From NCBI RefSeq assembly GCF_900111375.1, contig NZ_FOHB01000004.1, forward strand, positions 1 to 64,000: DNA of 64,000 bases, read 5' to 3'. The stretch's first letter is position 1; every line of letters begins with the position of its first letter. The position numbers were made by a program, and so were the translations under genes. The stretch comes from Pedococcus cremeus. Lineage in GTDB: Bacteria; Actinomycetota; Actinomycetes; Actinomycetales; Dermatophilaceae. Of the stretch, positions 35,302-45,576 are shown piece by piece. Below the pieces are notes generated by a model. It did not search any database, was not told where the DNA came from, and saw nothing but the letters and a program-made list of their open reading frames with translations.

Positions 35302-36990
35302 TCAACGCAGCCCCGGCAGCCCGGCCCAGATCTCCGACGGCGACTGCCACGGCCACCACGTCGGCACGCCGCCACCCTGGTACGACCACAGCGCGAGTCC
35401 GGCGGCGACCAGCAGACCCGCCACGACTGCGACCTGCGCACCACGGGCACCGGGCGCCAACCCGCGCACGACACTGCGGGTGCCCCGGCGCAGGGCGGCT
35501 CCGCCCGGCCCCCACCAGGCGACCAGCACCGCGAGCAGCCCGCCGACCGCGAGGGGCAGGGCGGAGTTCGGCTCGGGGGACCCGCCGGCGACGCCGACCC
35601 AGGCCAGCGCGGTGCTGAAGACCGCGGAGACCCCGACGAGCAGGGGCAGCAGCAGGCCGCCGAGCGTGCCGAGCGCACCCACGACGACGTGCCAGGGGCT
35701 GGCCGCGACGGCCATCGGCACGTCGCTGCGCCGCGGCCCACCCCTGTGGTGGCGCCGCAGCACCAGCGACGTCACCGACCGCTCGGCCGTCCGGGCCACC
35801 CAGCACCACAGCACGAAGAGCACCACGCCCACCACGGGCACTGTCGCGATCACGGCCGCCACCACCAGCAGCAGAGCCAGCAGGGTTCCGCTGCGCTGCG
35901 GACGCCCGATCCGCGGGTCGGGCTCCTGCGGGTCGGCCTCCCAGGCCGCCTGCCAGTCGGAGACCTCGTCCGAGGGCTGCTCGTCCCAGTGCGCGAGGAC
36001 GCTGTCGTCCTCCTCCGGGGCGGCGCGCGTGTAGGGCTCGCTGTCGACGGGCAGGGACAGCCGGCCCACCGGGGGCGGCTGCTCCCAGCGACGCGTCGAC
36101 CGCTGGTCGATGACCTCCGTATGCCGTGCGGCCAGGGCCGAGGGCAGCACCTCCGTGGCAGGCCTGCCGGCGGCATACCGCTCGAGGCCCTCGACCACCT
36201 CGTCCGCGTCGGGGCGCCGGCGGGCGTCCGGCGACAGCGCGGCATACAGCAGGGGCGCCAGCCGCGGGTCGACGCCCGAGAGGTCGGCCTCGCCGCGGCT
36301 GACCCGGCTCAGCACGACGTCCATGGGGCCGCGCCCGAAGGGCGGGGTGCCCGAGGCGGCGAAGGCGAGCGTCGCGGCCCAGCCCCACCAGTCGGTAGCC
36401 TCGGTGACCGGCGCGCCCTCGACCACCTCGGGGCTGAGGTAGCCGGGCGTGCCCATCACGAGCCCGGTCATGGTGATGCGGACGTCGTCGGCGACGTGGG
36501 CGATGCCGAAGTCGATGACCACCGGGTCGCCGTCGAGCATGAGCACGTTGGCGGGCTTGAGGTCGCGGTGGATGACGTCGGCGGCGTGGATGGCGTCGAG
36601 CGCGCCGGCGAGGCCGCGACCGAGCCGCAGCAGGTCCTGCCCCTCCAGCGGACCCTGCTCGCGCACCACCTCGTCGAGCGAGGGGCCGGGCACGTAGCGG
36701 GTCACGACGTAGGGCTGGTCGCCGTCGAGGTCTGCGTCGATCACGGCCGCCACGCGGGGGTCGTCAACCCGGCCGAGCACCTCGACCTCGCGGGCCAGCC
36801 GCGAGCGGGCGGCGGGGTCGTAGGCGATGTGGGGGCGCAGCAGCTTGAGCGCGACCGCACGGCCGCTGGGGTCGAGAGCGAGGTGGACGACCCCCATGCC
36901 GCCCTCACCCAGCTGCTGCACGAGGCGGTAGGGGCCAAGACTTGCGCCCCCGGGCAGCCCGGGAGCGCCTCCGATCGCCTCCGTCGTCAT
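35302..36990 (-). CDS. Membrane serine/threonine protein kinase
   Basis: 562 residues from ATG 36990. Complete Hanks-type kinase: GEGGMGVVHLALDPSGRAVA LKLL (P-loop and ATP Lys), HRDLKPANVLM (catalytic loop), VIDFGIAHVADDVRITMTGL (DFG and activation segment), GTPGYLSPEVV. An acidic linker follows, then about four hydrophobic helices (LLALLLVVAAVIATVPVVGVV and later), so the kinase faces the cytoplasm with an unusual multi-helix C-terminal membrane part in place of PASTA repeats. Targets unknown. The CBS gene upstream on the same strand starts 43 bases away. Confidence 0.92.
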   Translation of the reverse strand: MTTEAIGGAPGLPGGASLGPYRLVQQLGEGGMGVVHLALDPSGRAVALKLLRPHIAYDPAARSRLAREVEVLGRVDDPRVAAVIDADLDGDQPYVVTRYVPGPSLDEVVREQGPLEGQDLLRLGRGLAGALDAIHAADVIHRDLKPANVLMLDGDPVVIDFGIAHVADDVRITMTGLVMGTPGYLSPEVVEGAPVTEATDWWGWAATLAFAASGTPPFGRGPMDVVLSRVSRGEADLSGVDPRLAPLLYAALSPDARRRPDADEVVEGLERYAAGRPATEVLPSALAARHTEVIDQRSTRRWEQPPPVGRLSLPVDSEPYTRAAPEEDDSVLAHWDEQPSDEVSDWQAAWEADPQEPDPRIGRPQRSGTLLALLLVVAAVIATVPVVGVVLFVLWCWVARTAERSVTSLVLRRHHRGGPRRSDVPMAVAASPWHVVVGALGTLGGLLLPLLVGVSAVFSTALAWVGVAGGSPEPNSALPLAVGGLLAVLVAWWGPGGAALRRGTRSVVRGLAPGARGAQVAVVAGLLVAAGLALWSYQGGGVPTWWPWQSPSEIWAGLPGLR

Positions 36991-37032
36991 GCGCCTACGG
37001 TAGGCCGACACCCTCTCGGGCGTCAGGCCGAC

Positions 37033-37461
37033 TCACCCCTGGATGTACCCGACCAGCTGGTCCCGCTCGGACTGGAGCTCGTCGATCCGGTGCTTGACGA
37101 TGTCGCCGATGCTCACGATCGCGCGGAGCTTGCCGTCGACCACCACGGGCATGTGGCGGACGCGCATCTCGGTCATGGTGCGGGCGAGGTCCTCCAGGGG
37201 GACGTCGAAGTCGCACGTCTTGACGTCCGTGGTCATGATGTCGCGGACGCTGCCCTGCAGGATGGCGGCTCCATCGGAGGCCAGGCGCCAGACGACGTCG
37301 CGCTCGCTGACGATGCCGGCGACCGTCTCGCCGTCCTCGCTCACCACCAGGGCACCGATGCGGTGCTCACCGAGCAGCGCGAGCAGGTGCTCGACCGAGT
37401 CGTCCGGTCGCACCGTCACCACCGTGTCGCCCTTGCGACGCACCACGTCGTGGATCTTCAT
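37033..37461 (-). CDS. Two-CBS-domain protein
   Basis: 142 residues. Two CBS motifs: DDSVEHLLALLGEHRIGALV VSEDGETVAGIVSERDVVWR and DVPLEDLARTMTEMRVRHMP VVVDGKLRAIVSIGDIVKHR. Such stand-alone pairs bind adenine nucleotides and regulate partners or act as stress proteins. No fused domain. A palindrome resembling half-sites of the mal operators lies in the gap to otsA on the other side. Confidence 0.92.
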   Translation of the reverse strand: MKIHDVVRRKGDTVVTVRPDDSVEHLLALLGEHRIGALVVSEDGETVAGIVSERDVVWRLASDGAAILQGSVRDIMTTDVKTCDFDVPLEDLARTMTEMRVRHMPVVVDGKLRAIVSIGDIVKHRIDELQSERDQLVGYIQG

Positions 37462-37525
37462 GCTCCGACGTTAGCCCTCGCGGTGGTGGGGCCGCCACCA
37501 ACTCCGGGTCAAGAGCCCGGCAAAT

Positions 37526-37538
37526 CTTGCGCTGCAAG
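37526..37538. promoter_or_regulatory. CTTGC-GCT-GCAAG palindrome upstream of otsA
   Basis: 5-base arms with a 3-base centre in the 187-base gap between the divergent CBS and otsA genes, 111 bases from the otsA start. The right half CTGCAAG (37532-37538) equals the CTTGCAG half-site seen three times in front of malE, but the arms face each other rather than away. Link to the neighbouring LacI-type regulator is possible but weaker than for malE. Confidence 0.4.
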
Positions 37539-37648
37539 GAGATCCGTCCGAACCGCCTCATCGCGGACATTTCCCGTTCGTGCAGGTCAGCAGGGCTCGG
37601 CATAGGGTTGCGGAGGAACCCCGAGTACAGCAGCTGGGAGTTGATCGC

Positions 37649-39172
37649 GTGTCCGGCAGTACCCACACCTTTGACCTGGTGGTGGCGGCCAACCGCCTGC
37701 CCGTCGACCGGGTCGTCCTGCCCGACGGTGGCACCGAGTGGCGGCGCAGCCCCGGTGGACTGGTCACGGCCATGGAGTCGGTGATGCGCGGACGTGAGGG
37801 AGCCTGGGTCGGGTGGGCCGGCGAGGCGGGCGACGCCCCGGAGCCGTTCGAGGAGGACGGCATGTTCCTGCGGCCGGTCCCGCTCTCCGAGGACGAGGTC
37901 GCCTACTACTACGAGGGCTTCGCCAACGACACGCTGTGGCCGATCTACCACGACGTGATCGTGCCGGCCACGTTCCACCGGCTGTGGTGGACGGCCTACG
38001 AGAAGGTGAACCGGCGCTTCGCCGAGGCCATCTGCGACGTGGCCGCCGAGGGCGCCACGGTGTGGGTGCACGACTACCAGCTGCAGCTGGTGCCCGCCAT
38101 GGTCCGCGAGATGCGCCCCGACGTGCGGATCGGCTGGTTCAACCACATCCCCTTCCCGCCCGTCGAGCTCTTCGCCCAGCTGCCGTGGCGTCGCCGCCTC
38201 GTCGAGGGCCTGCTCGGCGCCGACTTCCTCGGGTTCCAGCGGGTCGCCGACGCCCACAACTTCCTGCGCGCCTGCCGCCAGCTGCTCGGCCTGAGCACCA
38301 AGGGCGAGACCGTCACCTCGACGCTCGAGGACGGCCAGACCCGGGTGGTGCGGGCCAGCGCCATCCCGATCTCGGTCGACTTCACCGGGCTCGAGGAGCT
38401 GTCGCGCCGGCCCGAGGTCATCCAGCGGGCCAAGGAGATCCGCGAGTCGCTCGGCAACCCCGAGACGATCTTCCTGGGCGTCGACCGGCTCGACTACACG
38501 AAGGGCATCCGGCACCGGCTCAAGGCCTACGCCGAGCTCCTCGAGGACGGCGAGGTGTCTCCGCCGGAGCAGGTCTTCATGCAGGTGGCGACGCCCAGCC
38601 GTGAGCGGGTCGACGCCTACCGGGAGCTGCGCGAGGAGGTGGAGAAGGAGGTCGGCCGCGTCAACGGCGAGTACGGCGACATCGGCTCGGCTGCGGTGCA
38701 CTACCTGCACCACTCCTACCCGCGCGACGAGATGGCCGCGATGTTCCTCGCCGCCGACGTCCTGCTCGTCACCCCGCTGCGCGACGGCATGAACCTCGTC
38801 GCCAAGGAGTACGTCGCCTGCCGGCACGACGGCGCCGGCGCCCTGGTGCTCTCGGAGTTCACCGGTGCCTGGCACGAGCTGCACCAGGCCTACGTCTGCA
38901 ACCCGCACGACATCGCCGGGCTCAAGCAGACCATCCTCACGGCGATGCGGGCGCCCGAGGCGGAGCGACGCCGGCGCATGAAGGCGATGCGTCGGCGGGT
39001 CGCCGACCATGACGTGCAGCGGTGGGCCTCCCGCTTCCTCGAGGCGCTCGAGCAGGCGCCCGCCAAGCCGACCCGCACGCCGCGCGAGCAGCGCGAGGAC
39101 GAAGCGCAGGCCGCCGCTGACGACAAGGCCGAGCAGCGGCACCACGCCGAGCACGCGGGGGTCAACGGCTGA
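37649..39172 (+). CDS. otsA: Trehalose-6-phosphate synthase
   Basis: 507 residues from GTG 37649, with GGGAG upstream. GT20 family: [113 protein letters not shown]. It joins UDP-glucose (or GDP-glucose) to glucose-6-phosphate. The C-terminal 40 residues are a charged Glu/Ala/Arg tail typical of actinobacterial OtsA. The stop overlaps the otsB start (TGATG), so the two enzymes of trehalose synthesis are translationally coupled. Confidence 0.97.
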   Translation: MSGSTHTFDLVVAANRLPVDRVVLPDGGTEWRRSPGGLVTAMESVMRGREGAWVGWAGEAGDAPEPFEEDGMFLRPVPLSEDEVAYYYEGFANDTLWPIYHDVIVPATFHRLWWTAYEKVNRRFAEAICDVAAEGATVWVHDYQLQLVPAMVREMRPDVRIGWFNHIPFPPVELFAQLPWRRRLVEGLLGADFLGFQRVADAHNFLRACRQLLGLSTKGETVTSTLEDGQTRVVRASAIPISVDFTGLEELSRRPEVIQRAKEIRESLGNPETIFLGVDRLDYTKGIRHRLKAYAELLEDGEVSPPEQVFMQVATPSRERVDAYRELREEVEKEVGRVNGEYGDIGSAAVHYLHHSYPRDEMAAMFLAADVLLVTPLRDGMNLVAKEYVACRHDGAGALVLSEFTGAWHELHQAYVCNPHDIAGLKQTILTAMRAPEAERRRRMKAMRRRVADHDVQRWASRFLEALEQAPAKPTRTPREQREDEAQAAADDKAEQRHHAEHAGVNG

Positions 39173-39948
39173 TGGCGCTGCCCGCCTCCCTGACCGCGGC
39201 CCTGGAGGAGCTGGCCCGCCGCCCGTCCGTGCTCGTCGCCAGCGACTTCGACGGCGTGCTCGCCCCCTTCGTGCAGGACCCGATGGACGCCAAGCCCCTC
39301 GAGGGCACCATCGACGACCTCGCCGCGCTGGCTGCGCTCCCCCGCACCCACGCCGCCGTGGTGTCGGGACGCGACCTCGACGTCCTGACGGAGCTCACCG
39401 GCCTCGAGGACGGCAGCCCCGTCACGCGGATCGGCAGCCACGGAGCCCAGTCCAGTCACGACGACGCAGACGACCTCGGCGAGGAGCAGCAGCAGCTGCT
39501 CGAGCGGCTGACCGGCGACCTGCACGACGTCGTGGAGGCCCACCCGGGCGTGCGCCTCGAGCACAAGCCGGCAGCCACCGTCCTGCACACGCGCGGGCAG
39601 GAGGAGCACGTCGCCGAGGCGGCGGTGCGGTCCGCGCTCGAGGTGGCGCAGCGGCATACCGGCGTGAAGGTGCTGCAGGGCAAGAACGTCGTGGAGATGT
39701 CGGTCGTCACGGCCGACAAGGGCACCGCCCTGAAGGCGTTGCAGGAGAAGGTCGGAGCCGACGCCGCGCTGTACATCGGCGACGACGTCACCGACGAGCA
39801 CGCCTTCGAGGTGATGGCGGAGCCCGACGTCAGCGTCAAGGTCGGCGAGGGCGAGACGGCAGCCCGGTTCCGGGTCGACAGCGGCGAGCAGGTCGCCGAG
39901 GCGCTGCGCCTGCTGGTGCGCCTGCGCCGCGAGGCGACCGCGAGCTGA
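39172..39948 (+). CDS. otsB: Trehalose-6-phosphate phosphatase
   Basis: 258 residues, ATG overlapping the otsA stop by one base. HAD-fold phosphatase: nucleophile and acid in ASDFDGVLAPFV, motif II VVSGRDLDVL, and metal ligands in LYIGDDVTDEHAFEVM. It removes phosphate from trehalose-6-phosphate to yield trehalose, the main osmoprotectant and part of the actinobacterial cell wall glycolipid pathway. The gene is convergent with the LacI-type regulator (3-base gap). Confidence 0.95.
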   Translation: MALPASLTAALEELARRPSVLVASDFDGVLAPFVQDPMDAKPLEGTIDDLAALAALPRTHAAVVSGRDLDVLTELTGLEDGSPVTRIGSHGAQSSHDDADDLGEEQQQLLERLTGDLHDVVEAHPGVRLEHKPAATVLHTRGQEEHVAEAAVRSALEVAQRHTGVKVLQGKNVVEMSVVTADKGTALKALQEKVGADAALYIGDDVTDEHAFEVMAEPDVSVKVGEGETAARFRVDSGEQVAEALRLLVRLRREATAS

Positions 39949-39951
39949 CCG

Positions 39952-40983
39952 TCAGGCCCGCTGGCGGTCAGCGCGCTGGCGGGCTGCGCCGGTCGAGCCG
40001 CGCACGACGAGCTCGGGGCGGAAGATGTACTCCGCCCGCGGCGCCGGCTCCCCGGCGATCTCGTCCAACAGCGCCCGCACCGCGGCCTCGCTCATGGCCT
40101 GCACGCTCTGGCGGATCGTGGTCAGCGGCGGGTCGGTGAACGCGATCAGCGGCGAGTCGTCGTAGCCCACGACCGAGAAGTCGTCGGGCACCTCCAGCCC
40201 CAGCCGGCGGGCCGCCCGGATCGCGCCGAGCGCCATCAGGTCGGAGCCGCACACGACTGCGGTGCAGCCCTTCTCGATGAGCCGGGTCGCGGCCGTGTCG
40301 CCTCCCTCGACCGAGAACATGGTCTTCTCGATGAGGTCCTCGACGTCGTCGCGGCCGAGCAGCGACTTCATCGAGTTGCGGAAGCCGGTGATCTTGCGGA
40401 TGACCGGGACGTAGCGGTCGGGACCGATCGCGAGCCCGATCTCCTTGTGCCCCAACGCGACCAGGTGGCTGAGCGCCAGCTCCATCGACGCGACGTCGTC
40501 GTTCGAGATGAAGGGGGCGTCGATGCCCTCGTGGTAGCCGTTGACCAGCACGATGGGCAGCCCGCGCTCGCGCAGCTTCTCGTAGCGCTCGGGATCCGTT
40601 GTGGTGTCGGCGTGCTGGCCACTGACGTAGATGATGCCGGCGACCCCGCGGTCGAGCAGCATCTGCACGTACTCGTCCTCGTGCACCCCGCCGGGCGTCT
40701 GCGTGCACAGCACCGGCGTGAACCGCAGTCGCGCGAGGGCCGTCTCGATGATCTGCGCGAACATCGGGAAGATCGGGTTGGTCAGCTCGGGCACGATGAG
40801 CCCGACCAGCCCGGCGCTCTTGCGCCGCAGCCGCGACGGCCGGTCGTAGCCGAGCACGTCGAGGGCCGTCAGGACGGCCTGGCGGGTCGACTCCGCGACG
40901 CCCGGTTTGCCGTTGAGCACCCGGCTGACCGTCGCCTCGCTGACATCTGCGTGCGCAGCGATGTCGGCCAGCCGTGCCTTCAC
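39952..40983 (-). CDS. LacI-family regulator, probable maltodextrin repressor (MalR-like)
   Basis: 343 residues from GTG 40983, which overlaps the GH13 stop by four bases (GTGA). An ATG at 40998 also works but adds five residues before the helix-turn-helix. HTH: ARLADIAAHADVSEATVSRV LNGKPGV; sugar-binding domain: GLIVPELTNPIFPMFAQIIE, VNGYHEGIDAPFISNDDV, VVCGSDLMALGAIRAARRLG, VVGYDDSPLIAFTDPPLTTI RQ. As the last gene of malEFG-GH13-lacI it should repress the operon until maltodextrins arrive. GCAAGAANTTGC sites before malE are its likely operators. Confidence 0.93.
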   Translation of the reverse strand: MKARLADIAAHADVSEATVSRVLNGKPGVAESTRQAVLTALDVLGYDRPSRLRRKSAGLVGLIVPELTNPIFPMFAQIIETALARLRFTPVLCTQTPGGVHEDEYVQMLLDRGVAGIIYVSGQHADTTTDPERYEKLRERGLPIVLVNGYHEGIDAPFISNDDVASMELALSHLVALGHKEIGLAIGPDRYVPVIRKITGFRNSMKSLLGRDDVEDLIEKTMFSVEGGDTAATRLIEKGCTAVVCGSDLMALGAIRAARRLGLEVPDDFSVVGYDDSPLIAFTDPPLTTIRQSVQAMSEAAVRALLDEIAGEPAPRAEYIFRPELVVRGSTGAARQRADRQRA

Positions 40984-42866
40984 TCGCTCACCGTCCATGT
41001 CCAGACCCGAACCTGCGGACCCGGCGCCCGCAGGGTCATTCTGCCCCCATCGAACTCTGGGGCGTCACCGTATTTCGCTTCTCCGCCCTCGACACCCGGG
41101 ATGCGAGACGCGTCCAGCGTGACGGGCTCGTGCGCGTGGCGGGCGCAGTGCACCAGGGCCACCTCGGTGGGCGACTCGCGAAGGAAGACCAGCGCGTCGT
41201 CGTCGGCGTGCACCCACCGGAGGCCACCCTCGCGCAGCGCCACCGAGCCGCGGCGTGCGGCGATCAGGCCACGGTAGGCCTCTAGCAGCGAGGAGTCCCA
41301 GCGCTGTTCGTCCCACGGCATGGGCCGGCGGCCGTCCTCGCCGAACTCGCCCTCCATGCCGACCTCGTCGCCGTAGGTGAACATCGGGATGCCGGGCAGC
41401 GTGAAGAGCAGGCCGGCCGCGACCTCGACCTGGCGCGCGTCGTCACCGACGAGGGTGCGGATGCGGGTCGTGTCGTGCGACCCGACGAGGTTGAAGCTGT
41501 GGCGCACGGTGCTCCACGGCACCATCGCCGCGAACTCGCGCATCGTCTCCATGACCGAGTGCCCACCGAGCCGCGGCACCATCAGCGGCGAGCCGAGGAA
41601 CTTCGGCGCGTGGCCGCGGTCGCGCAGCCAGGTCCACACCGGGCGGGTGAAGCCGGCGTAGTTCATGACGCCGTGCCAGCCGTCGCCCTGCGCGTCCTGG
41701 GTGTAGTCGTGGCAGTGCTCCCCCACCAGCAGCGCGTCGGGGGCGGCCTGCTGCATCGCCCCTCGCATCTGCCGGGCGAGCTCACCGTTGAGGTCCTGCC
41801 CGCGGTAGCGGCCGGTCATGTTGGCCACGTCGACCCGCCAGCCGTCGAGCGGGCTGTCGCCGGTGATCCAGTGGCGCACCACACCGTCGGGGTCGTCGAA
41901 GACCCGTCGGCGCAGCCCCTCGCTCTCGTAGTTGAGCTTGGGCAGCGACTTCACGCCGAGCCAGGAGACGTAGTCGCCGTCCTCCCAGAAGTAGTAGCCG
42001 CGCTCCTCGCTCTCCGGGTCCTGGTGCGCGCGGACGAACCACTCGTGCGCGTCGCCGGTGTGGTTGGTCGTGAAGTCGCCGAGCACCCGGATGCCCCGCT
42101 CGTGGCAGGCGTCGACCAGCCGGGCGAGCGCCTCGTCGCCGCCGAGCACGGGGTCGACCCGGTCGAAGCTGGAGGCGTCGTAGCGGTGGTTGGACCGCGC
42201 AGGGAAGAACGGCGTGAGGTAGAGCACGCTGACGCCGAGCCGCTCGAGGTGGTCGAGGTGCTCGACGATGCCGTCGAGGTCACCGCCGTAGAGCTGGGTC
42301 GCGATCACGTCGGGCTCGAGCCGCACCGGCTCGTCCCACTGCATCGGCACCGCCCACTCCGGCACCTCGCGGTCGTCCTGCGCGGCGGAGCGGCCGAACC
42401 GGTCGGGAAAGACCTGGTAGACCACGGCGTCGCCCGCCCATGCGGGCGGTGCACCGAACGCGGTGATCCGGAAGTCGGCGGCATCCGGCACGTCGCGCAG
42501 GTGCAGGCCAGTGCCGTTCAGCCACTGGTATGCCGTGGGGCCACCTTCGAGGATGAACCGGTAGTTGGTGACGGGGTTGTGCACCACCACGTCGGCCGCC
42601 CACCAGGTGTCGGTGGCGGTCTGCTTCTCGACGACGGCGTCGACGAAGGACGGCTCGGCGTCGGGCGTGAGCCGCACGTGCACCGCGGTGACGTCGGCCC
42701 CGCGCGGCACGCGGACCCGCACGGTGACGGTCTCGCCGAGCGCCGGGTAGGGGTTGGAGACGTAGAGCGCCGAGCCGTCGTGGTGCGGCTGGGCGAGCAG
42801 GTCGCGGTGGGTGGAGCCGCCCGTGCGCGCTGGGTCGACGTGGTGTCCGGGTTCGGAGGAGCTCAC
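40980..42866 (-). CDS. GH13 alpha-glucosidase / maltodextrin-degrading enzyme
   Basis: 628 residues from GTG 42866, overlapping the malG stop by four bases (GTGA). N-terminal beta-sandwich domain (ALGETVTVRVRVPRGADVTA) then the barrel: VYQVFPDRF, FFPARSNHRYDASSF, FTTNHTGDAHEWFV. The catalytic nucleophile is Asp in LDGWRVDVANMTG, the acid/base Glu in LLVGEHCHDY and the third Asp in LVGSHDTTRIR. It fits cytoplasmic neopullulanase/cyclomaltodextrinase-type enzymes that split imported maltodextrins. No signal peptide. Confidence 0.92.
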   Translation of the reverse strand: MSSSEPGHHVDPARTGGSTHRDLLAQPHHDGSALYVSNPYPALGETVTVRVRVPRGADVTAVHVRLTPDAEPSFVDAVVEKQTATDTWWAADVVVHNPVTNYRFILEGGPTAYQWLNGTGLHLRDVPDAADFRITAFGAPPAWAGDAVVYQVFPDRFGRSAAQDDREVPEWAVPMQWDEPVRLEPDVIATQLYGGDLDGIVEHLDHLERLGVSVLYLTPFFPARSNHRYDASSFDRVDPVLGGDEALARLVDACHERGIRVLGDFTTNHTGDAHEWFVRAHQDPESEERGYYFWEDGDYVSWLGVKSLPKLNYESEGLRRRVFDDPDGVVRHWITGDSPLDGWRVDVANMTGRYRGQDLNGELARQMRGAMQQAAPDALLVGEHCHDYTQDAQGDGWHGVMNYAGFTRPVWTWLRDRGHAPKFLGSPLMVPRLGGHSVMETMREFAAMVPWSTVRHSFNLVGSHDTTRIRTLVGDDARQVEVAAGLLFTLPGIPMFTYGDEVGMEGEFGEDGRRPMPWDEQRWDSSLLEAYRGLIAARRGSVALREGGLRWVHADDDALVFLRESPTEVALVHCARHAHEPVTLDASRIPGVEGGEAKYGDAPEFDGGRMTLRAPGPQVRVWTWTVSE

Positions 42867-43789
42867 TTCACCGAGCCCTGGGTCAGGCCGCCGACGAGGT
42901 AGCGCTGGGCGCCGAGGTAGAGCACCACGACGGGGAGCGAGGCGAGCAGCGCGCCGGTGGCGAACTGGCCGAAGAGCCGGTTGCGCTCGTTGCCGACGGT
43001 CATGCTGTAGAGCCCGACGCTGAGGGTCTGGCTGTCGACGTCGCGCAGGAAGATGCTCGCGAGGATGAACTCGCTGTAGAGGCCGACGAACCCGAGCATG
43101 AAGACGGTGACGAGGATCGGCATGACCAGGCGCAGCGTCATGGTGAAGAAGATGCGCGCGTGGCTGGCGCCGTCGACCTTGGCGGCCTCGTCGAGCTCAC
43201 GGGGCACGGTGTCGAAGTAGCCCTTGAGGAGCCAGACGTTCGCACCCATCGCGCCGCCCATGTAGACGAGCAACAGGCCCCAGACGCTGTTGAGGCCCAG
43301 GGTCGGGACGACGTCGCCGATCGCCGCGAAGGTGATGTAGAGCGCGACGAAGGCGAGGAAGGCCGGGAACAGCTGGAGCAGCAGCAACGCCAGCAGGCCG
43401 GGACGGCGGCCGGTGAACCGCATGCGGGAGAACGCGTAGGCCGCGCAGGCGCCGATGAAGGTCTGCGCCAGGGCGCCGACGATGCCGATGATGAGCGAGT
43501 TCCGGTACCACGTGGTGTAGGGCCGGGACGCGTCGTTCAACAGGATGTGCAGGTTGCTGAGCGAGAACTCGGTGGGCAGCAGCGAGCTGGTCGACAGCGT
43601 GCCGGCGGGGTTGAGGGCGGCCGAGATCAGGAACATCACCGGGAACAGCGCCCAGACGAGGACGATGGCCACCAGGACGTAGCGCCACCACATGTGGCCG
43701 CCGCCGGGTGCGCGCCGAACCTGCTTCGGTGCGCGGCGCCGGGCCTCGGGGGTGACGGTGGGGACGGTGGTCTGCACTCCGGTCGACAT
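42863..43789 (-). CDS. malG: Maltose/maltodextrin ABC transporter permease MalG
   Basis: 308 residues from ATG 43789, one base after the malF stop. Six membrane helices and the cytoplasmic EAA loop ELDEAAKVDGASHARIFFTM that contacts the ATPase. It forms the membrane channel with MalF. No dedicated ATPase gene is in this operon; the divergent msiK supplies the ATPase in actinobacteria. Confidence 0.93.
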   Translation of the reverse strand: MSTGVQTTVPTVTPEARRRAPKQVRRAPGGGHMWWRYVLVAIVLVWALFPVMFLISAALNPAGTLSTSSLLPTEFSLSNLHILLNDASRPYTTWYRNSLIIGIVGALAQTFIGACAAYAFSRMRFTGRRPGLLALLLLQLFPAFLAFVALYITFAAIGDVVPTLGLNSVWGLLLVYMGGAMGANVWLLKGYFDTVPRELDEAAKVDGASHARIFFTMTLRLVMPILVTVFMLGFVGLYSEFILASIFLRDVDSQTLSVGLYSMTVGNERNRLFGQFATGALLASLPVVVLYLGAQRYLVGGLTQGSVK

Positions 43790-43790
43790 G

Positions 43791-45377
<1,587 letters not shown>

Positions 45378-45498
45378 GGGGCGCTCTCCTGGGGCGGGCA
45401 GCCGGGCCGGCGGGGCCAGCGGCGGTGGTGGCGGGGCGGGGCGGGCCCCGGGCGGTGCAGAGGGTGGAGCGGGTCGTTCAGGGTCGTGCGGGTGGTGC

Positions 45499-45542
45499 GG
45501 TATGCCGGGCGGTCCCCGCGAGTGGGGACCACCCGGCATACC
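45499..45542 (-). terminator. Hairpin between malE and malF
   Basis: GGTATGCCGGG (45499-45509) and GGTCCCC pair with GGGGACC and CCCGGCATACC (45532-45542) around a GCGAGT loop, with one C-A mismatch. Lying between malE and malF, it should stop part of the transcripts or protect the malE mRNA, giving more binding protein than permease. The arms carry the GTATGCCG octamer. Confidence 0.75.
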
Positions 45543-45576
45543 TGCTGTCACCGCGGCCGGGGCCGCGGGTCAGGCG

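Noticed and set aside
37641-37649. TTG near 37641 as otsA start.
   Set aside because: It is out of frame with otsA; GTG 37649 fits.
40983-40998. ATG 40998 as start of the LacI-type gene.
   Set aside because: It lies inside the GH13 gene, and GTG 40983 sits right at the GH13 stop and at the helix-turn-helix start. Still possible.
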